Positions 49,752 through 59,400 of a stretch of 64,000 bases of DNA are shown here, in pieces (position 1 is the first letter of the stretch; each line of letters opens with the position of its first letter). The stretch comes from CAMLJR01 sp964631955. Lineage in GTDB: Bacteria > Pseudomonadota > Gammaproteobacteria > Pseudomonadales > CAMLJR01. The stretch is from the NCBI GenBank assembly GCA_964631955.1, contig CAZWBA010000006.1, positions 62,001 to 126,000 on the forward strand, given 5' to 3'. A program made the translations under genes and the position numbers. Under the pieces are notes generated by a model. The model was not told the origin of the DNA. It did no database searches and saw only the letters and a list, made by a program, of their open reading frames with translations.

Positions 49752-52700
49752 ATGTCGCAATCCCCGCTTCACGCAGCTTTACAACTTCCTCTGCAGACGC
49801 CCAGGAGCGCTGATCGCCGCCACTGGAGCCAGTTGCTCGGCAGTGCATCGAGCCTGGCCATTGCCAGCGCCGCACGCAATCTGCAGCAGCCCCTGCTATG
49901 GATCGTGCGCGACACCGCCAGTGCCCGCACGATCGAACAGGAACTGCGATTTTTCGCCGCGGACCTCGATGTGCTGCATCTGCCCGACTGGGAAACGCTG
50001 CCCTACGATTCGTTTTCGCCGCATCAGGACATCATTTCCGAACGCCTGACCACGCTCTATCACCTGCCGGGTTTCAAACGCGGCGTGCTGGTGGTCCCGA
50101 TCGCGACACTCATGCACAAACTGAGTCCGCCCGCCTATCTGCAGGGCAACAGTCTGATGCTCGACAAAGGCCAGACGCTCGATATCGAACGATTGCGCGA
50201 GCGTCTTGCCGCCGCCGGATATCGCGCAGTCACCACGGTTTACGAGCACGGTGAATTCGCGCAGCGCGGTTCGCTGTTCGATATTTTCCCGATGGGCAGC
50301 GAGTTGCCATTCCGTATCGATCTGCTCGACGATGAAATCGATTCGCTGCGGACCTTCGATACCGAAACGCAACGCACGCTCGATCAGGTCGACAGCATCC
50401 GCCTGCTACCTGGCCGCGAATTTCCACTGACTGACGAAGCAATCAAACGTTTTCGCGAACGCTGGCACGGGCAGTTCGATACCGATCATCGTCGCTGCCC
50501 CGTGTATCAGGACGTGACGCAAGGCATCGCCCCGGCCGGTATCGAATACTATCTGCCGCTGTTTTTCGATGAATGCGCCAGTCTCTTCGATTATCTGCCG
50601 AAGGAAACCGTCGTCGCGCTCGACCCGCAATTGCACGATGCCGCTCAAGGTTTCTGGAGCGAAGTCAACGAACGCTACGAGCAGCGCCGCCACAACATCG
50701 AACGGCCGATTCTGCCACCGCAAAAACTATTCGATGCCGTCGAGCAGCTATTCGGCCGCATCAAAACCCACCATCAAATCGTCGTCGACGGTGCAACGAT
50801 CGATGCGGGCAGCGGGCGAACAATCTTCGATACGGTCACACCGCCGCCCTTACCCATCGATGCAAAAGCCACCGACCCGATCGCTGCGCTGCGCAATTTT
50901 GCAACGCAAAACAGGCCGGAAAAGCCCCGGCGCATTTTATTCTGCGTGGAATCACCGGGCCGTCGCGAAACACTGCTCGATTTGCTCGCGCGCCACCAGC
51001 TCAAGCCGAAAACCATCGAAGGCTGGGACGATTTCGTCAGCGGAAACCAGATGCTGGCGATCGCCGTTGCGCCGATCGATCGAGGCCTGCTACTCCCGGG
51101 CGATGGCATTGCGTTAATTACGGAAAATCAGCTATTCGGCCAGCGCGTACTGCAAACGCGCCGCCGCAAACGCCAAACGGAAATCGCCGAAAATGCGGTG
51201 CGCAATCTCAGCGAATTGCGCATTGGCACCGCTGTCGTGCATATCGATCACGGTGTCGGTCGCTATTGCGGTTTGCAGACGCTGACCATCGACGACCAAC
51301 CGGCCGAATTCGTCACGCTCGAATATGCCGACGGTGCGAAATTGTACGTACCCGTCGCTTCGCTGCATTTGATCAGCCGCTACAGTGGTGCCGAGGGCGA
51401 TTCGACACCGCTGCATAAGCTCGGCAGCGATCAATGGCAAAAAGCCAAGCGCAAAGCCGCCGAGCAGATTCGCGATGTCGCGGCGGAATTGCTCGACATT
51501 TACGCGCGCCGTGCGGCCCGGCCAGGGCACGCATTTGCCGATCCGCAACAGGCCTACGATGCGTTTGCCGCCGGCTTTCCGTTCGAAGAAACACCGGACC
51601 AGCTGAGCGCCATATCCGCCGTGTTAGACGATATGAGGGCGCCGCGCGCGATGGATCGCCTCGTCTGCGGCGATGTTGGCTTCGGCAAAACCGAAGTCGC
51701 GATGCGCGCAGCGTTTGTCGCTGTGCACAGCGGTATGCAGGTCGCCATTCTGGTGCCGACCACCCTGCTCGCACAGCAGCATTACGAATCATTTAAAGAT
51801 CGCTTCGCCGACTGGCCAGTCGCGATCGAAGTGTTATCGCGCTTTCGTTCCGATGCCGAAGAAAAAGCCGTGCTCAATCGCCTCGGCGAAGGCAAGGTCG
51901 ATATCGTCATTGGCACGCACAAATTATTGCAGCCCGATGTGCGCTATAAAAACCTCGGGCTCGTTATCATCGACGAAGAACACCGCTTCGGTGTGCGTCA
52001 AAAAGAACAACTCAAAGCATTGCGTGCGCACGTCGATATTCTCACGCTTACAGCGACACCGATTCCGCGCACGCTCAATATGGCGATGGCCGGCATGCGC
52101 GATTTGTCGATAATCGCCACACCGCCTGCGCGACGCTTATCGGTAAAAACTTTCGTCCGCAAATACGATAACGAACTCATCAAGGAAGCGATTCAGCGCG
52201 AAATTCTGCGCGGCGGTCAGGTGTATTTCCTGCACAACGATGTGAAGACTATCGAGAAATGCGCGCGCGATTTGCAGGAACTGGTTCCGGAGCTACGCGT
52301 CGGCATCGGCCACGGCCAGATGCGCGAACGCCAACTCGAACAGGTGATGTCGGATTTTTATCACAAGCGTCACAACGTACTGGTGTGCTCAACGATTATC
52401 GAAACGGGTATCGACGTACCCAACGCCAATACCATCATTATCGAGCGCGCCGATAAATTCGGCCTCGCGCAACTGCATCAACTGCGCGGACGCGTCGGCC
52501 GCTCGCATCATCAGGCGTATGCGTATTTGCTGACCCCGACCGAAACCAAAATAAGTTCGGATGCGGAGAAACGCCTTGAAGCGATCAGCATGGCTGAAAA
52601 TCTCGGTGCGGGTTTCACCCTTGCCACGCACGATCTCGAAATTCGTGGCGGCCAGGTGCGCGTGGATCCCCGTCATGTGGGCNNNNNNNNNNCGAACTGC

Positions 52701-53281
52701 TTGGCGAAGAGCAAAGCGGTCAGATCAACACGATCGGTTTCACGCTGTATATGGAAATGCTCGAACGCGCGGTGAAGGCGATTCGCGCCGGCAAAACACC
52801 GAATATCGAAGAGCCGCTCGATCACGGTGCCGAAGTCAATTTGCGCTTGCCTGCGCTGATTCCGGAAGATTATCTGCCCGATGTACAGGCGCGACTGATT
52901 CTTTACAAACGCATTGCCAATACAAGCGACGAAGAAGGTTTGCGCGAATTGCAGGTCGAAATGATCGATCGTTTCGGACTGCTGCCCGATGCATTGAAAA
53001 ATTTATTGCAGGTAACCTCCATCAAGCAGCGTGCACAGCAATTGGGTATTCGCAAAATCGAAGCTGGTGCCGCTGGCGGCAAACTGGAATTCGAGCAGCA
53101 GCCGAACATCGAACCGATTGCGCTCGTGAAACTGGTGCAGAGCAAACCTCATATCTATAAACTCGCCGGTGCATCCGCGTTATCGTTCAAGACGGAACTC
53201 AGCGACAACGCACTGCGATTTGCTTTCGTCGAGCAATTACTCGATACGATAACGCCGGCAAATACTCGCCGCAGCGCTTGA
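49752..53281 (+). CDS. mfd: Transcription-repair coupling factor Mfd, interrupted by an assembly gap
   Basis: About 1,175 residues in two frames separated by ten N (52683-52692). The left part has UvrB-like N-terminal domains (LRFFAADLDVLHLPDWETLP), the RNA-polymerase-interaction domain (IGTAVVHIDHGVGRYCGLQT) and helicase motifs (VCGDVGFGKTEVAMRAAF, IIDEEHRFGVRQKEQ, TATPIPRTLNMAM). The right part resumes at ELLGEEQSGQINTIGF and ends in the regulatory D7 domain. The ~32 bases before the N run translate as GQVRVDPRHVG, unlike any Mfd, where AG before ELLGEE is expected, so an assembly artefact is likely. Start at ATG 49752 (earlier ATGs 49719 and 49647 possible). Removes stalled RNA polymerase and recruits UvrA. 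Confidence 0.92.
52683..52692. other. Scaffold gap of 10 N within mfd
   Basis: Run of ten N. The frames before and after do not match, as expected for a placeholder gap. Real missing sequence is probably only a few bases once the aberrant left flank is discarded. Confidence 0.95.
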
Positions 53282-53314
53282 GACCCGATCAGGCATTCAC
53301 AATAAGGTGTCGCG

Positions 53315-53992
53315 ATGAAAAAAAATATTGGCAGACTGGCTTTCGCGCTCGCACTTAATGCTTTTGTATTTAATGTCAATGCACAGACGCTTTATCAGAT
53401 CGAATTGATTGCCTTCGCGCGCAATGGCGCCGATGCTGAAAACGAAGAAAACTGGGATCGCAAATATAATCTGCGTTATCCCGCGCGCATGATTTCATTG
53501 CAGGCCGCCGATGGCAGCGATGCGCCTTTCCAGGCATTGGGTGCCGATGCGATGCAATTGAATCGCGAAACCGATGCGATTGCCGGGCGTCGAAATTGGC
53601 GCGTGTTATTGCACACCGCGTGGCGGCAAACCGTCGATAACCCGCAGCAGGCAACAGCAGTTGTCATCCACGGCGGCAAGTCTGTCGGCGAACATCATGA
53701 ACTGGAAGGTACGTTTACGCTGAGTATCGATCACTTTTTACGCGCGGATGCCAATTTATGGCTGAGTCGATTTTCCAATACGAACTTGGCAGCATCGCCA
53801 ACTACCCTGCCCAATCCTCCCGGCGCGATGACACTGACGGGTACCGATAATTCTGCCAATCCCGTTTACACCACAACGCAGGTCGTCGTGTTGCAGGAGC
53901 AGCGACGTTTACGCAGTGGCACAGTCCATTATTTCGATCATCCGCGCCTCGGTTTGATCGTACTCGTGACCCCGGTCAAAACTTCACAATAA
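53315..53992 (+). CDS. CsiV-like periplasmic protein
   Basis: 225 residues. Signal peptide MKKNIGRLAFALALNAFVFN followed by VNAQ; then LYQIELIAFARNGADAENEE, the opening block of the CsiV (peptidoglycan-binding, PBP1b-related) family, and the closing LRSGTVHYFDHPRLGLIVLV. AAGGTGTCGCG precedes the ATG. Starts 33 bases after mfd, as in Pseudomonas where csiV follows mfd. Presumed role in envelope assembly is from the family, not from this sequence. Confidence 0.85.
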   Translation: MKKNIGRLAFALALNAFVFNVNAQTLYQIELIAFARNGADAENEENWDRKYNLRYPARMISLQAADGSDAPFQALGADAMQLNRETDAIAGRRNWRVLLHTAWRQTVDNPQQATAVVIHGGKSVGEHHELEGTFTLSIDHFLRADANLWLSRFSNTNLAASPTTLPNPPGAMTLTGTDNSANPVYTTTQVVVLQEQRRLRSGTVHYFDHPRLGLIVLVTPVKTSQ

Positions 53993-54172
53993 TAATGCCT
54001 GCCCTGCAAAAAAATACGCTCAACGTTTTCCAGGTATAGCGCGCCGATGTCATCGTCACTCGCATCGCAGCGACCGTTAAAATCTTATTATCATCCCCAC
54101 CGCCGCATAGATGCCCGCAAAATGCGGCGCCATCGATACCTCACTCCGATGCCGCAAAAATTTTGCGATCAT

Positions 54173-54200
54173 TTGCAATTATTCGATCACTGTATATAAT
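54173..54200 (+). promoter_or_regulatory. Sigma-70-type promoter of lexA
   Basis: TTGCAA (54173-54178) and TATAAT (54195-54200) with 16-base spacing. The -10 box lies inside the first SOS box, so LexA binding would block RNA polymerase. Confidence 0.7.
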
Positions 54201-54205
54201 CACAG
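54190..54205. promoter_or_regulatory. LexA (SOS) box 1
   Basis: CTGTATATAATCACAG, the CTG-N10-CAG consensus with a near-ideal AT core, overlapping the lexA -10 element. Confidence 0.9.
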
Positions 54206-54208
54206 TCA

Positions 54209-54224
54209 CTGTATATTCAACCAG
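54209..54224. promoter_or_regulatory. LexA (SOS) box 2
   Basis: CTGTATATTCAACCAG, CTG-N10-CAG, three bases after box 1. Tandem boxes are typical of lexA autoregulation. Confidence 0.82.
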
Positions 54225-54284
54225 ACACTACCCATATCTATCGGCATTCGCATTACCAACCGATATCAGCCAGAGGGATTGCCC

Positions 54285-54887
54285 ATGAAATTGACCGAGC
54301 GCCAGCAGGAAGTTCTGGATTTGATCCGTCGCTATATCGACGAGACCGGCTACCCCCCCACCCGTGCCGATATCGCGCAGGAACTCGGCTTTCGCTCTGC
54401 CAACGCCGCCGAGGAACATTTGAAAGCGCTGGCGCGTAAAGGCGCGATCGAAATGATCGCAGGCGCATCGCGCGGTATCCGCCTGTCCGAAGAAAATAAA
54501 GGAATTCCGGTAGTCGGTCGTGTCGCTGCGGGTAATCCGATTCTCGCCCAGGAAAATATCGAGGAATACTGTGCGATTCCCGCCAATACGTTTCATCCCT
54601 CGGCGGATTATTTCTTGCGGGTTAAAGGCGACAGCATGATCAACGTCGGCATTTTCGAGGACGACCTGCTGGCGGTACACCGCACCAGCGATGCCAATAA
54701 CGGGGACATCGTTGTCGCGCGCATCGATGATGAGGTCACAGTCAAGCGTCTGCAGCGCACGCGCAGCAAGCACCAATTATTGCTATTGCCTGAAAACACC
54801 GACTACCAGCCCATCGAAGTCGATTTGCGTACGCAGGAATTCTCCATTGAAGGTTTAAGTGTCGGCGTATTGCGGCGAGGTATTTGA
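54285..54887 (+). CDS. lexA: SOS-response transcriptional repressor LexA
   Basis: 200 residues from ATG 54285 (GAGGGATTGCCC upstream); a longer open frame to 54111 is spurious because it runs over the SOS boxes. Winged helix at 1-65 (TERQQEVLDLIRRYIDETGY, PPTRADIAQELGFRSANAAE). The autocleavage site is Ala82-Gly83 (VGRVAAGNPILA), with catalytic Ser117 (KGDSM) and Lys154 (VTVKRL). Represses DNA-damage genes until RecA filaments trigger self-cleavage. sulA follows with overlapping reading, so both are under the tandem SOS boxes. Confidence 0.97.
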   Translation: MKLTERQQEVLDLIRRYIDETGYPPTRADIAQELGFRSANAAEEHLKALARKGAIEMIAGASRGIRLSEENKGIPVVGRVAAGNPILAQENIEEYCAIPANTFHPSADYFLRVKGDSMINVGIFEDDLLAVHRTSDANNGDIVVARIDDEVTVKRLQRTRSKHQLLLLPENTDYQPIEVDLRTQEFSIEGLSVGVLRRGI

Positions 54888-54889
54888 GA

Positions 54890-55306
54890 ATGTCGGGCTT
54901 GCAACAACCATTGCTGAATGACGCACTGCTGCGCAACGGCACTCCGCAGACATCGCGCGTGGTCGAATTTGTGGTTCCACAAATATCACTGTCACAGCTC
55001 GCGTTTATTTTTCCGTTGCTTGGTCATCTTAGCTATAGCGAAGATCAGCGCTGGGTCACATGTATTGGCGCCCTGTTATTGTCAAAGAAGGACTGCCGTC
55101 AATTTGGATTGAACCGCTATCGACTGCTACAAGTCCTGCCGGGCCAGCGGTGTAATGTTGTCGATATCGCTGAACGTGCACTTGCAGCAGGGAAAAGTCA
55201 TACGGTTTTTTGTCAGGTGGAAACATTGTCGGAGAAAGATCTTGCACGTCTGGAACTGGCAGCCACACGCGGACAGGCGCGCTGTGTGATCGTACGCCGC
55301 CGCTAG
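54890..55306 (+). CDS. sulA: SulA-like SOS cell-division inhibitor
   Basis: 138 residues from ATG 54890, two bases after the lexA stop, with GAGG nine bases upstream. VVEFVVPQISLSQLAFIFPL, SYSEDQRWVTCIG and LPGQRCNVVDIAERALAAGK match the SulA/RecA-like family; SulA blocks FtsZ polymerisation after DNA damage. Position directly behind lexA is the standard Pseudomonas arrangement. The sequence is diverged, so the assignment rests on context plus these blocks. Confidence 0.82.
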   Translation: MSGLQQPLLNDALLRNGTPQTSRVVEFVVPQISLSQLAFIFPLLGHLSYSEDQRWVTCIGALLLSKKDCRQFGLNRYRLLQVLPGQRCNVVDIAERALAAGKSHTVFCQVETLSEKDLARLELAATRGQARCVIVRRR

Positions 55307-55337
55307 AAGTCGCTTCTTTTGCAAAAAAACCATAAAA

Positions 55338-55365
55338 AAAGCCCGGATAAACCGGGCTTTGCTTT
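55338..55365. terminator. Bidirectional rho-independent terminator
   Basis: Stem AAAGCCCGG / CCGGGCTTT (55338-55346, 55352-55360) with five-base loop, A-run left and TTTGCTTTT right, between convergent sulA and the reductase gene. Confidence 0.85.
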
Positions 55366-55375
55366 TAATCGATCG

Positions 55376-56149
55376 TTACTGTTCAACGAAGGCGCGCTCT
55401 ATCGCGTAGTGCCCAGCTTCACCATGGCGTGTTTCGACAAAGCCTTTACTATCGAATATCGAACACGTGTCTTTGAGCATTTGCGGGCTACCGCAGAGCA
55501 TGAAGCGATCCTCTTCGATACTCATCGGCGGCACGCCCAAATCACTGAATAACTTTCCGCTGATCATCAAATCGGTAATGCGACCTTGATTCCGGAAAGA
55601 CTCGCGCGTCACAGTGGGGTAATACAAAAGTTTCTCTTTCACTTCATCGCCGAAAAATTCGTTTTGCGGCAATTCGCGCGTGATGAAATCATCGTAAGCC
55701 AATTCATTAACATTACGTACGCCGTGAACCAGAATCACCTTCTCGTACTTTTCGTAGGTTTCCGGGTCTTTGATGATACTCATGAATGGCGCCAGACCGG
55801 TGCCTGTGCTGAGCATATATAAGCGCTTACCCGGCAATAAATAATCCGTGACCAGCGTACCTGTCGGCTTTGTACTCATCAGAATTGGGTCACCGACCTT
55901 CAGATGCTGCAGGCGCGAGGTGAGCGGGCCGTCGGGAACCTTGATGCTGAAAAACTCAAGATGCTCTTCGTAATTTGCGCTGACGATACTGTACGCACGC
56001 ATCAGCGGCCGACCATTGACCTCAAGCCCGATCATAATGAAATGACCGTTCTTGAAGCGCAGCGTGTTCGAACGCGTAGTGGTAAAACTGAACAGCTTGT
56101 CGGTCCAATGCCGGACGCTAAGGACGTGTTCGGTGATAAACGCAGCCAT
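55376..56149 (-). CDS. fpr: Ferredoxin--NADP reductase
   Basis: 257 residues, normal for the bacterial Fpr subclass. FAD-binding RAYSIVSANYEEHLEFFSIK, the phosphate loop LTSRLQHLKVGDPI, NADP-binding LYMLSTGTGLAPFMSIIKDP, and C-terminal FMLCGSPQMLKDTCS followed by a short tail ending HYAIERAFVEQ. Exchanges electrons between NADPH and ferredoxin or flavodoxin in redox-stress defence. Weak ribosome site. Divergent from the LysR gene at 56290; in Pseudomonas that regulator (FinR) controls fpr. Confidence 0.94.
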   Translation of the reverse strand: MAAFITEHVLSVRHWTDKLFSFTTTRSNTLRFKNGHFIMIGLEVNGRPLMRAYSIVSANYEEHLEFFSIKVPDGPLTSRLQHLKVGDPILMSTKPTGTLVTDYLLPGKRLYMLSTGTGLAPFMSIIKDPETYEKYEKVILVHGVRNVNELAYDDFITRELPQNEFFGDEVKEKLLYYPTVTRESFRNQGRITDLMISGKLFSDLGVPPMSIEEDRFMLCGSPQMLKDTCSIFDSKGFVETRHGEAGHYAIERAFVEQ

Positions 56150-56289
56150 GATTTACTTTTCAAACCTCTCGGTACAACGCATCAACGGTTAACAGATAAC
56201 AATCGTTCGGAATCGCAGGGAGCACATTCTAAGCCGTTTTACATTATCGGCAAACAAGGTTATTGTGATTTTTATTTTCGGATTATCCG

Positions 56290-57177
56290 ATGATGCATTA
56301 TACCCTGCGTCAACTTGAGGTATTTCTGGCTGTAGCCCGCACGCAAAATATAAGTCGTGCCGCGGAAGCTCTCTCCATGTCGCAATCTGCTGTCAGCGGA
56401 TCTCTGGCTGATCTTGAGCATCATTTTGACGTCAAGCTCTTTGATCGCATCGGTAAACGCATTCAACTCAACGAATTTGGTAAAGCGTTGCGCCCTAAAG
56501 CACAGTCTTTGATTGAGCAGGCGCAAGACCTTGAAAACTCATTACGCAATCACTCCGATATTGGTCGTCTTCAGCTGGGAGCCACTCTAACTATTGGCAA
56601 TTATCTAGCCGTGGAGCTGATGGCGAAATTCATGCGCGAGCAACCTGGAGCACAAATCACGCTCGAGGTGGCTAACACCGCCGATATCATTCACAAGGTG
56701 GCCAACTTCGAACTCGATGTGGCGCTAATCGAAGGTGAAACGCCTCATCCCGACTTGGAAATCAGCGCATGGCATGAGGATGAACTCTGTGTATTTTGTG
56801 CGCCTACTCATCCACTCGCACAAAAAAAGCGATTAATGGATGACGATCTGTTAGGCGCCACCTGGATTTTGCGAGAGTCCGGATCGGGCACTCGACAAAC
56901 ATTCAATCGGGCCATGTACGGCATATTATCCGACCTTAACGTCATGCTCGAATTACAACACACCGAAGCAATCAAGCGCGCGGTGAGCGCTGGTTTAGGT
57001 CTCGGATGTATTTCACGTGTTGCACTACAAGAGTCGTTTGATCGCGGCAGCCTGGTCCCGCTTGAAGTTCCCGGAAGAGATTTCCGCCGTAATTTTTATT
57101 TCGTCGTTCACAAACAAAAATATCGAAGCGCCGGAATTCAACGCTGGCTGTCTCTTTGCAAAGAGCATGTCCCATGA
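56290..57177 (+). CDS. LysR-family regulator divergent from fpr (FinR-like)
   Basis: 295 residues; tandem ATG at 56290 and 56293. Winged helix LRQLEVFLAVARTQNISRAA, EALSMSQSAVSGSLADLEHH; effector domain starting LQLGATLTIGNYLAVELMAK. In Pseudomonas putida the LysR gene finR stands divergently next to fprA and activates it on redox stress. The present pair has the same layout, so the same role is inferred. Ends before a strong terminator. Confidence 0.88.
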   Translation: MMHYTLRQLEVFLAVARTQNISRAAEALSMSQSAVSGSLADLEHHFDVKLFDRIGKRIQLNEFGKALRPKAQSLIEQAQDLENSLRNHSDIGRLQLGATLTIGNYLAVELMAKFMREQPGAQITLEVANTADIIHKVANFELDVALIEGETPHPDLEISAWHEDELCVFCAPTHPLAQKKRLMDDDLLGATWILRESGSGTRQTFNRAMYGILSDLNVMLELQHTEAIKRAVSAGLGLGCISRVALQESFDRGSLVPLEVPGRDFRRNFYFVVHKQKYRSAGIQRWLSLCKEHVP

Positions 57178-57189
57178 TAATTTTTAAAT

Positions 57190-57219
57190 AAAAAAAGGCG
57201 GCCATAGCCGCCTTTTTTT
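57190..57219. terminator. Bidirectional rho-independent terminator
   Basis: Stem GGCGGC / GCCGCC (57197-57202, 57207-57212) with A7 left and T7 right, between the convergent LysR and TPR genes. Confidence 0.88.
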
Positions 57220-57228
57220 ATCAATTAC

Positions 57229-58479
57229 TCAGCCTTTACTGTTGGCATAAATAATCCAGAGTTTGGCGATGCTCGACAATTTCGAGTCCGCAGGAATTGC
57301 CTTGAACTGTGCGATTGCATCCGAGGTTTTCTTCGCGTTGAAATAAGTAACCCCCAGTAAAAGGTGAGCCTCATCCTCTGCCTTGAGCTTGCCTTTCTTC
57401 AAGCCACGCTTGATGGCTTCAATACCTTTTTCATAATCGCCATAAGTTGCGTAGGCATACCCAAGCTTAACGTCCGCATCGCCGCTTGCCATGGCACCCG
57501 CTTCTTTTTCAAATGCTGGCAATGATTTTTGATCTGCGGCTGAATCCGTCTGCGCTTTGGCAAGCAACCGATTCTCACGATCCTTAGTTGGGCCAACTCC
57601 CAGTACTTTATTGGCGAACCCTTTTTCGAGGATCATTTTGGCATCGCCCGGAAACCCGGAGGCAAACGCCAATTCCGCCATATCCATATATTCGGAATCC
57701 TTGAGTACACCGGTCAGCATCTTGAGACGGAGAGTTTCGAGCGATTTACGTTCTGAGCCACGCCCCTTGTTCTGCTCGATGATAAAGGTATCGCGCCAGT
57801 ACTCCGGGGACGGATATTTAACCAGCAACGCCTGGAGAGTAGCCGCCGCATCCTCATCCTTACCAGATAATTGTTGTGCGCTACGCAGTAAATCCAGCCA
57901 CTCCTTCTTTTCAGTTTGACCGGCTTGGTTCGCCATGCGAATCAATGATTGAGTGGCAGAAATTGCCTGCGGGTAATCTTTTTCCAGGTAATAGGCCTGC
58001 GCTACCAGCAAGGCGATATCCAGGTTCGAACCCACATCCTTGAGATAACGCTGGCCATATTTGATCGCGCTGGGATAATCCTTGGACTGGTATTCGAATT
58101 TAGCCAGCTGATCCAGGATGCGCTTTTTGTCTTCAGCCGTTGCCTCTGCGCTATCCAGGTTCGAATCGAGCGCTTTTACTGCGGTGGTTGTATCGCCGGT
58201 ATTAAAGGCTACATAACTGGTGATTTCATTGACTTTGTACTCGTCGAATGAGCCTTTTTTCGCAGCGGCACGCGCTTCTCCAAGCTTGGCCATTGCGCCT
58301 TTAAAGTCTTTCGACTTCGCCAGCTGCATAGCTTCCTGCAATGGTTTACCCACCTTTGCACTGACCTTTTTCTCATCAGCCGCATAAGCGGGCGGTACAG
58401 CGACCGTATTAAGAGCGACAAACCCGGCCGTCATACCAACTACAGGAAGCGACAAAACTAAAGCTTTAACTAAACGCAT
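57229..58479 (-). CDS. Periplasmic tetratricopeptide-repeat protein of the TonB operon
   Basis: 416 residues with a signal peptide (VLSLPVVGMTAGFVALNTVA ... YAADEKKVSAKVG). Several TPR-like helix pairs: LAKFEYQSKDYPSAIKYGQR, YYLEKDYPQAISATQSLIRM, YATYGDYEKGIEAIKRGLKK, LLGVTYFNAKKTSDAIAQF. TPR proteins at the end of exbB-exbD-exbD-tonB clusters are frequent in marine gammaproteobacteria and are thought to connect TonB with large receptors, but their mechanism is not established. Last gene of the operon, 43 bases after exbD2. Confidence 0.85.
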   Translation of the reverse strand: MRLVKALVLSLPVVGMTAGFVALNTVAVPPAYAADEKKVSAKVGKPLQEAMQLAKSKDFKGAMAKLGEARAAAKKGSFDEYKVNEITSYVAFNTGDTTTAVKALDSNLDSAEATAEDKKRILDQLAKFEYQSKDYPSAIKYGQRYLKDVGSNLDIALLVAQAYYLEKDYPQAISATQSLIRMANQAGQTEKKEWLDLLRSAQQLSGKDEDAAATLQALLVKYPSPEYWRDTFIIEQNKGRGSERKSLETLRLKMLTGVLKDSEYMDMAELAFASGFPGDAKMILEKGFANKVLGVGPTKDRENRLLAKAQTDSAADQKSLPAFEKEAGAMASGDADVKLGYAYATYGDYEKGIEAIKRGLKKGKLKAEDEAHLLLGVTYFNAKKTSDAIAQFKAIPADSKLSSIAKLWIIYANSKG

Positions 58480-58522
58480 CGAATAGACCCATTTTCAGCC
58501 AAACATAATGACTATTGACAAC

Positions 58523-58939
58523 TCATTCCAGGTTTTCGTTGCCAACAACACCAATATTACGGATACCTTTGCGCTGCGCCGTAGCCAGCACCTTTGCAAC
58601 GATGTCGTATTTCGCGAGCTTATTTGGCCGCAAATGAAGCTCCGGCTGAGGATCTTTTGCCGATGCTTCCTCGAAATAACTCACCAGGGTTTCGCCATTT
58701 GGAACCTGTTGGCCGTTCCACAGCAAAGTGCCATCAAAATCCACGATCAGATCGATTACCTCGGGCTGCACTAATGGCGGGTTTTCCGAGGGACGTGGCA
58801 TATCCAGCTTTACAGCGTGAGTTTGAATTGGAATGGTGATGATCAACATTACGATCAAAACGAGCATCACGTCGATCAACGGCGTGGTGTTCATTTCCAT
58901 CATCATGTCGTCATCAGAGCTACCTACGCTCATTCCCAT
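58523..58939 (-). CDS. ExbD/TolR-family biopolymer transport protein (second copy)
   Basis: 138 residues. MMEMNTTPLIDVMLVLIVML holds the single transmembrane helix with the conserved Asp of the ExbD proton pathway (TTPLIDVMLV). The periplasmic part is beta-rich (VIDLIVDFDGTLLWNGQQVP). AGGAGTATCCCC precedes the ATG. The first 18 residues contain an acidic insert (SSDDDMMME). About 30 bases behind the first ExbD gene; together the two may form a heteromeric stator. Confidence 0.92.
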   Translation of the reverse strand: MGMSVGSSDDDMMMEMNTTPLIDVMLVLIVMLIITIPIQTHAVKLDMPRPSENPPLVQPEVIDLIVDFDGTLLWNGQQVPNGETLVSYFEEASAKDPQPELHLRPNKLAKYDIVAKVLATAQRKGIRNIGVVGNENLE

Positions 58940-58969
58940 GGGGATACTCCTAAAGGAAAACTCTAAGAC

Positions 58970-59398
58970 TTATTGAGCACCAACACCGGGCTCGGTGATA
59001 AATCCGACCTTTCGAATACTTGCGCGCTGAGCAGCGAGCACGACCTTGCCGACGCTTTCGTATCGAGCGCTAAGATCACCGCGAATATGAATCTCTGGTT
59101 GCGGTGTCAGCACTGCGATCTCTTTCAGCTTCTTCAACAGGGTCGCATTATCTGGAAGGCGCGATGTATTCCAGTACACCTCGCCATCCGAGTCGATCGC
59201 AATGACGATATTCTCGGGCTTGGTATGCGTAGGCACGTTCGATGCCTTCGGCAACTGAACTGGTACCGTTTGTACTACCACCGGTACCGTGATCAAGAAG
59301 ATGATCAGCATCACCAACATGACGTCGACAAGCGGCGTCGTGTTGATGGAAGAGTTCAGTGCACTGTCGTCATCACCCGAGGAAACATTCATCCCCAT
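58970..59398 (-). CDS. ExbD/TolR-family biopolymer transport protein (first copy)
   Basis: 142 residues. Transmembrane helix in INTTPLVDVMLVMLIIFLIT with the conserved Asp of the proton path; periplasmic half with VIAIDSDGEVYWNTSRLPDN. It starts two bases after the exbB stop with GAGGTAAATAAAA. Similar to its neighbour but distinct in the periplasmic half. Part of a proton-driven stator with ExbB that energises TonB. Confidence 0.93.
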   Translation of the reverse strand: MGMNVSSGDDDSALNSSINTTPLVDVMLVMLIIFLITVPVVVQTVPVQLPKASNVPTHTKPENIVIAIDSDGEVYWNTSRLPDNATLLKKLKEIAVLTPQPEIHIRGDLSARYESVGKVVLAAQRASIRKVGFITEPGVGAQ

Positions 59399-59400
59399 TT

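Noticed and set aside
49752..53281. mfd as a frameshifted pseudogene
   Set aside because: The break coincides with an N run and aberrant flanking bases, while both sides retain full conserved sequence, so an assembly artefact is the simpler explanation.
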